The notes beneath the pieces are model-generated. The model was not told the DNA's origin. It did not search any database and saw only the letters and a program-made list of their open reading frames with translations. 64,000 nucleotides of DNA, taken from contig JAHPZE010000020.1 in NCBI GenBank assembly GCA_019058365.1, positions 1 through 64,000 of the forward strand, given 5' to 3'. The DNA is from Promethearchaeota archaeon. GTDB lineage: Archaea > Asgardarchaeota > Lokiarchaeia > Sigyniarchaeales > SOKP01. How positions within the stretch are numbered: position 1 is the stretch's first letter; each line of letters opens with the position of its first letter. The position numbers and the translations under genes are program-made. Below are positions 47,785-56,968 of the stretch, one piece after another.

Positions 47785-48678
47785 ATGGGGTTAAATACTA
47801 AAAATAACGTTTTGTTAAATGTTTGTCCCGAATGTGGGGGATCAATAATTCCATTGATGAATACTGGAGATATTGTATGTAACCAGTGTGGATTAGTTAT
47901 TAATGAAAAAAGTGTTGATTTTTCAAATAAAGGGAGGAGAGCATATACTAATCAAGAAAAAAATAATAGAGAACAAACTGGTGCTCCAATTTCAATACTA
48001 TTACCAGATATGGGATTAAGTACTGTTATAGACAGAAGTAAAATAAATAATCCTGATTTAAAAAGAGCTGCTAAATGGAATACGCGCATAACCTGGCAAA
48101 AGAGAAATTTATTAATAGCATCTACAGAATTAAAAAGAATTAGCACTAATTTGAATTTACCCAATTATGTAAGAGAGGATGGAATGCGCTTATATAAGGA
48201 AGCTTTTAAAAAAAAATTGTTACGAGGAAGATCCATCAATGCAATGGTTGCTGCGTGCTTATATTTAGCATGTAGAAGAAAACAAATTCCAAGAACACTT
48301 CAAGAAATAACAAATGAAGCATCAGCAAATGCTAAAGATGTAAGGAGAAGTTATACCACATTAATTAGGGAATTTAATTTAAAATCTCCATCAACCGATC
48401 CCGTATCTCTTATACCGAGATATATAAACGAGTTAGGATTAGATTCAGAAATTGAGCAATTAACCACTAAAATTTTAAACGCCTATAATTCTAAATTTTC
48501 AATTAGTGGAAAAGACCCAAAGGGATTATGTGCTGGTGCCTTATATTTAGCTTGCAGAATTAAAAATAAAGACATTACACAACAACAAATTGTAGAATCA
48601 GTCGCGGTAACAGAAGTAACTCTTCGTTCAAGATATAAAGAACTGAAAAATAAATTAAAAATTACCGTACCCACATAA
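47785..48678 (+). CDS. tfb: Transcription initiation factor IIB (TFB)
   Basis: 297 residues. Zinc ribbon C14/C17 and C32/C35 (CPECGG and CNQCG), a B-reader/linker stretch with RREYxx-like basic residues (GRRAYTNQEK, REQTGAPISILLPDMGLST), and two cyclin-like repeats (about 108-200 and 205-297). It bridges TBP-DNA and RNA polymerase. It lies 59 bases after clpB on the same strand, so it may be partly cotranscribed with the chaperones. Whether this is the sole TFB of the genome cannot be told from the window. Confidence 0.96.
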   Translation: MGLNTKNNVLLNVCPECGGSIIPLMNTGDIVCNQCGLVINEKSVDFSNKGRRAYTNQEKNNREQTGAPISILLPDMGLSTVIDRSKINNPDLKRAAKWNTRITWQKRNLLIASTELKRISTNLNLPNYVREDGMRLYKEAFKKKLLRGRSINAMVAACLYLACRRKQIPRTLQEITNEASANAKDVRRSYTTLIREFNLKSPSTDPVSLIPRYINELGLDSEIEQLTTKILNAYNSKFSISGKDPKGLCAGALYLACRIKNKDITQQQIVESVAVTEVTLRSRYKELKNKLKITVPT

Positions 48679-48689
48679 AATTAAAAAGA

Positions 48690-48703
48690 TTTTTTTTCCT
48701 TTT
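48690..48703 (+). terminator. T-rich terminator after tfb
   Basis: Eight T followed by CC and more T, 11 bases after the tfb stop, between tfb and the convergent broken membrane-protein gene. Confidence 0.45.
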
Positions 48704-48714
48704 ATCTGTTAATT

Positions 48715-49143
48715 TTAAAGTATTTTATAATTTAGTAAAAATTCAATAAATAAACACGCAAATAGAATATCTAATCCTCCCAATATAACTACCGGGAAGT
48801 TCTTTTCTCCTAAAATAAAGTAAATTAATGAAATTATAAAGAATCAAGTTTTTGCAATGATACCAATCTTTATGATACCATGATTCTTTGAAATATCTAG
48901 ACTTACAAAGATATACCCAATTCAAAAAGTAAAGATTAAAAACAGATAATTATGAAGCCATATTATACCATCTGATATTGTTGTCCTAAACAAAGAAAAT
49001 ATTATATTTTTCATGAAAATCGAAGTTAAAAAAAGTACTAATGTATTAATGAAGGGATATATTGCTGCAACGATGAACATATATTTACAATAAGCTCTTT
49101 TTTTCAATTTCTTCTCACAATATCTTTTTAATGCTAATTTCAA
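48715..49143 (-). pseudogene. Membrane-protein gene with two in-frame TGA codons
   Basis: A single frame of 142 codons from ATG (49141-49143) to TAA (48715-48717) encodes a four-helix membrane protein but contains TGA at 48922-48924 (after LFLIFTF) and at 48844-48846 (after GIIAKT). No frameshift is needed. Both TGAs fall where a Trp would suit a membrane-interface position, so TGG-to-TGA changes are likely. It resembles a widespread family of small four-helix proteins of unknown role. TGA is a genuine stop elsewhere in this window, so general recoding is unlikely. Confidence 0.75.
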
Positions 49144-49245
49144 TATAATTTTAAATTATATTTTAGTATCAATATTTATATGAGTACTGATATTTCAATA
49201 TCAATACAAAATTTGATTTTTAATTAAACTCAATTTTATGTAAAA

Positions 49246-50226
49246 ATGGTGTCATATAAAGAATTGGGATTGTCAAATACAAAAAGAATGTTTGAAGTCG
49301 CCCTAGAGAGAAAATTTGCAGTTCCTGGATATAATTTTAGCAATTTAGAACAATTGCAGGCTATTATTATAGGTTGTGGCGAAACAAACTCTCCAGTAAT
49401 ACTTCAAAACAGTCCAGACGCAGGAGAATATGCAAATCGGGTAATGGTTAGATATTTAGTGGAGGGGGCAGTAGCGATGGCAAAGGATTTGGGTTATAAT
49501 ATCCCAATTACATTACATTTGGATCATGGAAATTCATTTGAGTTAGCAAAAATCTGCATTGATACTGGTTTTTCAAGTGTCATGTTTGATGGAAGCCACT
49601 TAGAATATGAAGAAAACATTAATATTACTAAAAAAGTCGTTTCCTATGCTCACGAAAGAGAAGTAAGTGTAGAATCAGAATTGGGAGTTATTGCGGGTAT
49701 TGAAGGACATGTAAAAGCGACTGAACATTTCTATACTGACCCCGATCAAGTAGAAGATTTTGTAAATAGTACTGGTTGTGATTCATTAGCAATCGCTATT
49801 GGGACTTCTCATGGTGCCTATAAATTTAAAGTAGAAAGAGAGGAAGATATCCCAGAATTACGGTTTGACATACTTCAAGAAGTTAGAAAACGTTTAGGAA
49901 AGTTTCCAATCGTTTTGCATGGTTCATCATCTATTCCCCAAAAATATGCTAACATAATTAATGAATATGGAGGTACTCTATCAAAAACATTTGGAATACC
50001 TGAAGCTCAATTAAGGAAAGCAACTCAATATGGAGTCTGTAAAATCAATATTGCCACAGATAGTCGAATGGTTTTTACAGCAATGATAAGAAAATATTTA
50101 GCAGAATATCCAGATCAAATTGGTCCAAGAAAATATTTAGGTTTAGCTCGTCAAGAGCTTGTTGAAATGATAAAACAAAGAAATAAAGATACACTAGGAT
50201 CAGCAGATCAAGCAAAATATATATAA
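49246..50226 (+). CDS. fba: Class II fructose-bisphosphate aldolase family protein
   Basis: 326 residues, TIM-barrel class II. Metal and substrate motifs: PITLHLDHGNS with the catalytic Asp and zinc His, IGTSHGAYKF, and VLHGSSS. It splits fructose 1,6-bisphosphate to triose phosphates, or acts on a related sugar bisphosphate such as tagatose 1,6-bisphosphate; sequence alone does not separate these. A TATA-like TTTTAATTA about 25 bases before the ATG predicts a nearly leaderless mRNA. Pyruvate kinase is also in the window, supporting glycolysis or gluconeogenesis. Confidence 0.92.
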   Translation: MVSYKELGLSNTKRMFEVALERKFAVPGYNFSNLEQLQAIIIGCGETNSPVILQNSPDAGEYANRVMVRYLVEGAVAMAKDLGYNIPITLHLDHGNSFELAKICIDTGFSSVMFDGSHLEYEENINITKKVVSYAHEREVSVESELGVIAGIEGHVKATEHFYTDPDQVEDFVNSTGCDSLAIAIGTSHGAYKFKVEREEDIPELRFDILQEVRKRLGKFPIVLHGSSSIPQKYANIINEYGGTLSKTFGIPEAQLRKATQYGVCKINIATDSRMVFTAMIRKYLAEYPDQIGPRKYLGLARQELVEMIKQRNKDTLGSADQAKYI

Positions 50227-50237
50227 TAATAAGAAAT

Positions 50238-50507
50238 TTACCCTTTTTCAATGACTATTCCTGTACCACCTTTAGGATATTGAAATCTGATTGCACCAGC
50301 ATCACATATTTGATAACAAGCAGCACATTCTAAACATTTCGATTGATAGTCCTCTATAATATAGATTTTCCCTTCTCTTTTTCGCCATAAATTCATAACA
50401 CATATAATTAAACAACGTTCACAGTGATTACATTTATTATAATCTATCGAAATGAAGTTACCTGTGCCTGAAATTCGTTTAGTTAAGCCTTCTATTTCTA
50501 TATTCAT
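50238..50507 (-). CDS. FixX-like ferredoxin
   Basis: 89 residues with CNHCERCLIIC and CLECAACYQICDAGA, the two Cys clusters of a FixX-type ferredoxin, and the typical C-terminal GAIRFQYPKGGTGI. It follows the FixC-like flavoprotein by five bases, the classical fixC-fixX order, and would pass electrons between an ETF-type flavoprotein and that enzyme. The expected EtfAB (FixAB) genes are not in this window. Confidence 0.88.
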   Translation of the reverse strand: MNIEIEGLTKRISGTGNFISIDYNKCNHCERCLIICVMNLWRKREGKIYIIEDYQSKCLECAACYQICDAGAIRFQYPKGGTGIVIEKG

Positions 50508-50512
50508 TTTTA

Positions 50513-51913
50513 CTAATCACCTCTTTTCTTCTTTTTCTGTGGTAACATATCCAAAAGTTTAGGTAAAACTTTTAAAATTTTCTTAGGATCCATTAGTTTA
50601 TCTAAATCATCCTCAAAAACCTTGGATAATAGAGGAAGTACATATGCCATTATAAATGGCGTCGCTTTAGGTATATATGATCTTACATGACTTATTATTT
50701 GACGCACCCTTAAAGCATGAGGTTGAGACCAATCAAAGATTCCTCCAAGAATTTCCATTATCATAGGAACAAACCATGACATTGTTTCTTTTGGACTAAA
50801 TGGTAAAGCTTTCCATATATTCCATAACTCATGTCCCGCCTTAAACTCTTTTCCAATACTAGTTTTTTGCCATTTCTCATCAAATTCTTTAAGTATTGCT
50901 TTAGACACATCTCCAGATGGTATTACTTCAGAAGCTACTTCTGCTGCTACTTTTCCTGTTACCATAGCAGGATATATCCCCTCAGCCTCCAGAGGACATG
51001 GAAACCCCCCAGCATCCCCAATTAATATAACACCATCAGCATGAGTATTATTAGGAAAATCTAACCAAGGAAGCAGGTGAGCTTGAAGTTCGCGTGGCTT
51101 AGCATCGAGTATTTTTAACAATCTTTGATAATATTTTAAATTAATAACACGATTTAAATAATATAATGGATTGCTATCCCACCAATTCATCCAGTTTCCT
51201 AATCCTTGATGAAAACCATCATTAAAAAAAACTTGATATGAAGCTGGAAAGTTTGAACCCCACCATACACCTAATGTTTCATCACCCATAATATCATCAA
51301 TTTTATCCGAAGGTGCTTGAAAATCGTATTGCGGTACTAATGTAACTTGATTTTGAGCCCACTTATTTCTCAATCCAGACTTTTGTGCCACAATTGATAA
51401 GACTCCATCTGCACCAATAACAAGTGGAGCCCTGTATTTCTCTCCTTTTTCATCAATCACACCACATACTTTTCCATCTTTCCTCAATAAATCTACAATT
51501 AATGTTGAAATCTTTAATTCAGCACCAGCATCAATAGCAAATTTAGCAATCCATGGATCAAACTCACTACGATAAACATTCATAGTAATCCATGATTTTG
51601 CGGGTTCATATGAAACGGATTCTGTCGGTCGAGCCATAATATAACCTGCCACATTATCATCATTATTTACAAAATAATTACGCGAGGCAGCTCCTGCTCT
51701 CATTGAAGGACACTTATCAGGTGTTAAATCCTTCATCATTTCAGGGAAATCTCTAAACATGCGTGGTCCTAACCCACAACCAGAAGAATTCTTTTCACCC
51801 GGTTTACGGCCACGTTCAAAAAATATTACTTTTAACCCTTCTTCCGCAGCAACTTTCGCTGCCATAGAGCCTCCTGGTCCAGCACCGACTATAATTAAGT
51901 CAAAAACTTTCAT
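50513..51913 (-). CDS. FixC-like FAD oxidoreductase
   Basis: 466 residues. GAGPGGSMAAKVAAEEG FAD loop at the N-terminus, NSSGCGLGPRMF, and the second FAD motif LIGDAGGFPCPLEAEGI; overall like FixC, ETF-quinone oxidoreductases and the geranylgeranyl-reductase superfamily. The C-terminus (about 370-466) is helical and hydrophobic in parts (PFIMAYVLPLLSKVF), possibly for membrane contact. Paired with the FixX-like ferredoxin in one transcript and divergent from the FAD/Fe-S cluster at 52061. Likely electron acceptor: quinone or an unsaturated lipid. Confidence 0.88.
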   Translation of the reverse strand: MKVFDLIIVGAGPGGSMAAKVAAEEGLKVIFFERGRKPGEKNSSGCGLGPRMFRDFPEMMKDLTPDKCPSMRAGAASRNYFVNNDDNVAGYIMARPTESVSYEPAKSWITMNVYRSEFDPWIAKFAIDAGAELKISTLIVDLLRKDGKVCGVIDEKGEKYRAPLVIGADGVLSIVAQKSGLRNKWAQNQVTLVPQYDFQAPSDKIDDIMGDETLGVWWGSNFPASYQVFFNDGFHQGLGNWMNWWDSNPLYYLNRVINLKYYQRLLKILDAKPRELQAHLLPWLDFPNNTHADGVILIGDAGGFPCPLEAEGIYPAMVTGKVAAEVASEVIPSGDVSKAILKEFDEKWQKTSIGKEFKAGHELWNIWKALPFSPKETMSWFVPMIMEILGGIFDWSQPHALRVRQIISHVRSYIPKATPFIMAYVLPLLSKVFEDDLDKLMDPKKILKVLPKLLDMLPQKKKKRGD

Positions 51914-52060
51914 TTGAATTTCCTATTTAAATTTTATTTAAAAATAATATTTATTTAATAATGCTCATCTGATATTTAAAAATTTAGTTTTCTAGATGAT
52001 AATATCTTAATAGAGAGAAATATTTTAAGTAGAAAGGATTTACTTTCTTGCTTTATAAAT

Positions 52061-53524
52061 ATGAGTGAAGAAGAGATTTATCGGAAATTAGTGAAAATCT
52101 CCGGATCGAAGTTTATTTCTAAAGATCCAAAGTTATTAGAAGACTTTTCTACTGATTTGAGTTTCGTTAAAGGGAAAAAACCAAAGTATGTAGTATGGCT
52201 AAATAAAGCAAAACAAATTGAAGATATCATAAAATTAGCAAACTCTTCAGGATTTTCAATCATTCCAGTAAGCTCTAGTTCCCCTATACGTTATCATGGA
52301 GATACAATTCCACAAAAAGACAATTGTATTATTGTTGATTTATCTAGAATGAATAAAATCCTCAATATTGACAGAAAAAATAGAGTAATAATGGTTGAAC
52401 CTGGAGTAGTATTTGGTCAATTACTTCCAATCCTTCAAAAAAAAGGTTTAAGGTTAATTCAACCTCTCTTTCCAAGAGAAGGTAAATCTGTACTAACAAC
52501 TGCTCTTGAAAGAGTACCAACCACAATTCCTCGTTATCAATGGGATAGTTCAGATCCTTTATTATGTACTGAGGTCATTTTCGGAACTGGTGACCTTTTT
52601 AGAACTGGTACTGCCGCAGGTCCTGGATCTATTAAGGAACAAAAAAAGTCGGGTCAAGCTCAAATAAATCCAATGGGTCCAACACAATTCAGTCCTTACA
52701 GATTAATACAAGGTGCCCAAGGAAGCTTTGGGATAGTCACATGGGCTACTCTAAAATTAGAATTAAGACCCACAATTCAAAAATTGTTTCATCTCCAATC
52801 GGATAATCTTCAAGATTTATTAAATCTTCAACATCAATTGTTAAAATACCGATTAGGTGATGAAATATTAATTATAAATAATATTAATTTAGCATGTTTA
52901 GTTAAACAGGAATTGGAAGATATTAAAGAGTTAAGTACCTCATTAGCCGAATGGAATTTAATCTTTATTTTAGCAGGTCGTGGTAAATTAGCAAGTGATA
53001 AAATATCTTATCAAGAGGGAGATATACAAAAAATTATTGAAGATCTAAAACTTGATCATTTGAAAAGAGTAAGTTCTATTACCGATAGTGAAATGATTTA
53101 TGCTTTAAATGAATCAACTTCATACTCTTGGCGAAAGAGATTAAAGGGTAACTTTCAAGATATTTTCTTTATCACTAGTTATGAAAAAATTCATGAATTT
53201 ATCAATATTGTTCAGAATGAAATTTCTGAAGATCTTGGTATATATATTCAGGCTATAAATCAAGGAACCTCTTATCATTGTGAATTTGATCTTTATTACA
53301 ATCCAAATAATAAAGTAGAGTCAAGTTTGATAAAAGAAAAGTTTTTAAAAATTAGCTTAGAATTAATGGAATCAGGAGCATTTTTCAGTCGTCCCTATGG
53401 TGTTTGGGCAAAAGAAGTTTTTAAGAGACATGAAGTCTCTACTCGAATTGCCTTAAAAAAAGTAAAAAGAATTTTTGATCCTAATAATATTTTAAATCCT
53501 GGAGTTTTATGTTTTGATGAGTAA
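52061..53524 (+). CDS. FAD-binding oxidase (GlcD-like), first copy
   Basis: 487 residues of the FAD-linked oxidase (VAO/PCMH) fold. N-terminal FAD domain: IEDIIKLANSSGF, VDLSRMNKIL, VEPGVVFGQLLPIL, QGAQGSFGIVTWATLK. The usual RGGGT nucleotide loop reads SSSSPIRYHGDT, an unusual form. The C-terminal end IFDPNNILNPGVL is typical. Related GlcD/LldE-type subunits oxidise 2-hydroxy acids. It heads a rightward run with a CCG-domain Fe-S protein and a second FAD oxidase; the two FAD proteins differ enough to have different substrates. Confidence 0.88.
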   Translation: MSEEEIYRKLVKISGSKFISKDPKLLEDFSTDLSFVKGKKPKYVVWLNKAKQIEDIIKLANSSGFSIIPVSSSSPIRYHGDTIPQKDNCIIVDLSRMNKILNIDRKNRVIMVEPGVVFGQLLPILQKKGLRLIQPLFPREGKSVLTTALERVPTTIPRYQWDSSDPLLCTEVIFGTGDLFRTGTAAGPGSIKEQKKSGQAQINPMGPTQFSPYRLIQGAQGSFGIVTWATLKLELRPTIQKLFHLQSDNLQDLLNLQHQLLKYRLGDEILIINNINLACLVKQELEDIKELSTSLAEWNLIFILAGRGKLASDKISYQEGDIQKIIEDLKLDHLKRVSSITDSEMIYALNESTSYSWRKRLKGNFQDIFFITSYEKIHEFINIVQNEISEDLGIYIQAINQGTSYHCEFDLYYNPNNKVESSLIKEKFLKISLELMESGAFFSRPYGVWAKEVFKRHEVSTRIALKKVKRIFDPNNILNPGVLCFDE

Positions 53525-53609
53525 TAGAACTAATATAAAAAAAAATTAAATTCAATTTAAGGAAGCTTTAAATAAGAAAAATGAAATAAAAAGAGGAGTT
53601 TAAAGATTT

Positions 53610-54914
53610 TTGAATGAACAAGAATATAAACTGATGATAAAACGATGTCTTCGGTGCTCGATATGTAAATGGATACCACAGCTACAAATAAAAAGTCAAA
53701 AATATTCTACTATTTGTCCTTCAATAGATATGTTTAATTTTCATGCATATAGCGCTGGAGGACGTATAATTATAGCTTTAGCATTGGAAATGGGAAGAAT
53801 TAAACCCTCCAAAGAATTAATGGATATCGTTTATAAATGTACTGAATGTGGAGGTTGTGCTGTCGCTTGTAAGTTTTTAAATACTTTAGAACCCCTTGAA
53901 ATCATAGTTAAACTTAGAGAAAAATTGGTTTCTTTAGGATATGGACCAATGCCAAAACAGCAACAATATATCGAATCTATTAAAAATTGTAATAATCCTT
54001 ATAATGAACCTCATGAAAAGAGGTTAGATTGGTTACCAAATGATATCAAGATTGATCCTAATGCAAAAACCTTATATTTTGTAGGATGTACCTCATCGTA
54101 CAGGAGAAAAGAAATAGCGATTGCTACTGCTCGTGTAATGAATGCTGCGAACTATCCATTTAAAATTCTTGGTGAGAATGAATATTGCTGTGGAAGTCCA
54201 ATCTTGAGAACTGGAGATAAAAAGTCGTTTAATGATCAAGTACACAAAAATATTGATATTATTAAAAAAGAAGGAATAGACACTATCGTTTTTAGCTGTG
54301 CTGGCTGTTATGATACCTTTAAACTTGAATATACTTTAGAAAAGGAGTATAATTTTAAAGTATTACATACAACGGAATTATTTAATGAATTAATAGATAC
54401 TGGAAAATTAAATCTAACAAAAGAACTACCTTTAATAGTAACCTATCATGATCCATGTCATTTAGGACGAAACTCCGAACCCCTTGTAGAATGGGACGGT
54501 GATGCATTACAAATGATGCCTCTTATATCTATCAATATGCCTGAAAAACCAAAGAGATGTGGGGCATTTGGAATTTATGACGCTCCAAGATATTTGCTAG
54601 AAAAAATGCCTGGGCTCAAATTAATAGAAATGGAAAGAATTAGAGAATATTCCTATTGTTGTGGTGCTGGAGGAGGTGTTAAATCGGCATTTCCAGAGTT
54701 TGCTCTTAAAACTGCTATAACTCGGATTGAAGAAGCTGAAGAAACCGGAGCAGAAATAATTGCTTCTGCATGCCCTTTTTGCTCTACAAATTTGAATGAT
54801 GGAATTGTTGAAAAAGGCTCTAATCTAAAGTTTTATGATATAAGTGAGTTATTATTAATAGCAATAGGATCACCAAATAAATCTATTAAAGAATCTTCGA
54901 TGGAGGTTGCTTAA
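53610..54914 (+). CDS. CCG-domain Fe-S protein (GlcF/HdrD-like)
   Basis: 434 residues. Ferredoxin-like N-terminal part (CLRCSIC, later CTECGGCAVACK), then two CCG domains: EYCCGSPI with FSCAGC, and YSYCCGAGGGV with SACPFCS, also DPCHLGR between them. Such proteins pass electrons from an FAD subunit to a quinone, ferredoxin or disulfide (as in GlcF, LldE/LutA, HdrD). Starts with TTG after a GAGGAG. Its stop codon touches the next gene's TTG start, so translation is coupled. Confidence 0.92.
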   Translation: MNEQEYKLMIKRCLRCSICKWIPQLQIKSQKYSTICPSIDMFNFHAYSAGGRIIIALALEMGRIKPSKELMDIVYKCTECGGCAVACKFLNTLEPLEIIVKLREKLVSLGYGPMPKQQQYIESIKNCNNPYNEPHEKRLDWLPNDIKIDPNAKTLYFVGCTSSYRRKEIAIATARVMNAANYPFKILGENEYCCGSPILRTGDKKSFNDQVHKNIDIIKKEGIDTIVFSCAGCYDTFKLEYTLEKEYNFKVLHTTELFNELIDTGKLNLTKELPLIVTYHDPCHLGRNSEPLVEWDGDALQMMPLISINMPEKPKRCGAFGIYDAPRYLLEKMPGLKLIEMERIREYSYCCGAGGGVKSAFPEFALKTAITRIEEAEETGAEIIASACPFCSTNLNDGIVEKGSNLKFYDISELLLIAIGSPNKSIKESSMEVA

Positions 54915-56474
54915 TTGGTTTTAGAGAAAGACGCATTTAAAGAATTTCAGGACGTAGTTGGTGTAGGAAATGTCGATGATGGTGATGTTATAACTAATGT
55001 ATATGCTTATAACTGGTGTATGGAAATTTTTAATTATATGGAAAGTAAAGATCCAATTCCCTTTTCTCCAATTCCTAAAGCGGTTGTTTTACCATCAACT
55101 ACCGAAGAAGTTCAACAAATAGTAAAATTATGTAATAAATACGGAATTGTATTCAAAGCTCAAAGTACGGGACTTGGTCCTTGGAATCAACCCTCTGTGG
55201 ATAATTCAATAATTATAGATCTTCGTAGAATGAATAATATTGTGAAAATTGATGAGAAAAACCTATATGCTGTAATTGAACCATATGTGAGTGGATCACA
55301 GTTACAAGTTGAAATAATGAAATACGGACTCAATTGTCACATGCCCGGTGCAGGCCCAATGGTCTCTCCATTAGCTAGTGCAACATCTATGAATGGTCCG
55401 GGTTTTACATCTCCTTCTACAGGGCATAGTGCTAGAAACGTTTTAGCAGTTGAATGGGTATTGCCCGATGGAGAAATTATGAGATTAGGGACTTATGGTC
55501 AAAAAAACAATCCTGATTTTTTTTATGGAGATGGCCCAGGACCGAGTTTACGTGGCATTATGAGAGGTTGGGCTGGCACAAAATCAGGACTTGGAGTTTT
55601 TACTAAGGTTGCAGTAAAGTTATTTCCCTATCCATGTAGTACAGATTTTATTATTAAAGGTAATTCTCCCAATTATGATTTTGATATCCCTGATTTTATG
55701 AAATTATATGTTATGGATTGCGGTAATTTCAAGAAACTAGAAAAAGTTATATTGAGGGTAGAAGAGGAAGAAATATCATTTATGTGCAGTTATTTATCTG
55801 GTTTTGCGGTGATGGCTATTTTTTCTAATTCAATTGAAAGTTTAATGGATAAAATACCAATAGGTCAGATGAAAGCTCCGTTGGTTGTAATAATAACTGC
55901 TCGTACAAAGCAAGAGTTTACGTATAAACAAAAAGTAATGGACTTCTTAATTAAAAAATTCAAAATAGAAAATATTATTGGAAAAATATATACTCCTAAA
56001 CCTATCTTTTATGCTGAGGCTCTCCGTTCGAATTTAGGCTTACATGGTTTTATAGCTACTGGAGGTTTTCAATCTTCTAAAGGAGTAGCAGATACAGCAG
56101 CAGTTTGTCTTCGAAGCACTAAATCAAATATTCCTTTAAAGCAGGAGTTTATCAAGAAGAAGGCAATTGCTAACGATTTTGGAGAGGGTACATGGATGAC
56201 TTCTTATGAATCAGGGCATTATTTTCATATGGAATCCCCAACGATGTTTGATCAAACTGAAGAGAGTAGTGTGAAAGGAATGGCTGAATATATGGATAAG
56301 AGCAATCAATTAGATTTATTAAAACACCTTGGTGCTCCATTCTTTGTAGAAGGCACACGCATGCATGAATTATTTGGACCTTTTATGTCTAACTATCATC
56401 TATGGCTAAGAAAAATTAAAGAAACTTTTGACCCAAATAATATATCTGATTCTGGATTTTACATTTCACCGTAA
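54915..56474 (+). CDS. FAD-binding oxidase (GlcD/VAO-like), second copy
   Basis: 519 residues. FAD domain with TTEEVQQIVKLCNKYG, VDNSIIIDLRRMNNIV, VIEPYVSGSQLQ and GWAGTKSGLGVFTKVAVKL, C-terminal FDPNNISDSGFYISP. The nucleotide loop reads STGLGPWNQPSV. Length and organisation are like alkyl-DHAP synthase, vanillyl-alcohol oxidase and D-lactate dehydrogenase relatives. It begins at TTG, with GGAGG eight bases before, right after the CCG protein. Cysteines for covalent flavin are not obvious. Substrate unknown. Confidence 0.88.
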   Translation: MVLEKDAFKEFQDVVGVGNVDDGDVITNVYAYNWCMEIFNYMESKDPIPFSPIPKAVVLPSTTEEVQQIVKLCNKYGIVFKAQSTGLGPWNQPSVDNSIIIDLRRMNNIVKIDEKNLYAVIEPYVSGSQLQVEIMKYGLNCHMPGAGPMVSPLASATSMNGPGFTSPSTGHSARNVLAVEWVLPDGEIMRLGTYGQKNNPDFFYGDGPGPSLRGIMRGWAGTKSGLGVFTKVAVKLFPYPCSTDFIIKGNSPNYDFDIPDFMKLYVMDCGNFKKLEKVILRVEEEEISFMCSYLSGFAVMAIFSNSIESLMDKIPIGQMKAPLVVIITARTKQEFTYKQKVMDFLIKKFKIENIIGKIYTPKPIFYAEALRSNLGLHGFIATGGFQSSKGVADTAAVCLRSTKSNIPLKQEFIKKKAIANDFGEGTWMTSYESGHYFHMESPTMFDQTEESSVKGMAEYMDKSNQLDLLKHLGAPFFVEGTRMHELFGPFMSNYHLWLRKIKETFDPNNISDSGFYISP

Positions 56475-56508
56475 AAGAAATAAAAAATATTAGTTTAAGT
56501 CACACATC

Positions 56509-56919
56509 ATGGCAGCAGAATCAAATGAAGAAAATAATGAAATAAGGGGTTTTGCACTTTTAATTAATAGTATTCTTTCACCTTTAAATGAAAACAAAAA
56601 ATTTCAAGAAAAATTTAGTAAAATTGATACGAGAGTTCTTTTAAATGCCACGAATTTAAATTATGCGGCTTTAATCATTATTGATCATGGATTTGTGAGA
56701 ATTGAGAGCATTCCTAATAAACCAAAAGAAAATTTGAAAAAGAAAAAGGTAGGTTGGAATGGCTTTTTAGAGATGGATACACAAACTTTCCTTGCTATTG
56801 CCATGAGTCGAATTTCAATTCCGGGAATGATAAAAAAATGGTTATCCGGTAAAATAAAAATGCGCGGAATTAGAAAATTACTTATTTTATTAAAAGTCTT
56901 TAAATTTTTAACAAGTTAA
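56509..56919 (+). CDS. SCP2-like small protein
   Basis: 136 residues. Order of elements (helical start KIDTRVLLNATNLN, strands ALIIIDHGFVRIES, then WNGFLEMDTQTFLAIAMSRI and a final basic helix WLSGKIKMRGIRKLLILL) agrees with an SCP2 sterol-carrier-like fold, including the GKIKMRG segment that precedes the last helix. It would bind a lipid. It sits 34 bases after the FAD oxidase in the same run. Less certain than the SCP2 protein at 21830. Confidence 0.7.
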   Translation: MAAESNEENNEIRGFALLINSILSPLNENKKFQEKFSKIDTRVLLNATNLNYAALIIIDHGFVRIESIPNKPKENLKKKKVGWNGFLEMDTQTFLAIAMSRISIPGMIKKWLSGKIKMRGIRKLLILLKVFKFLTS

Positions 56920-56968
56920 AACAATTAGATTTTATATATATCAAGATGAAATATTAAGGAGAAGATTT

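Noticed and set aside
48715..49143. General TGA-to-Trp recoding in this organism
   Set aside because: Many intact genes in the window end with TGA (for example at 2984, 26825, 29422, 38939), so TGA is a working stop.
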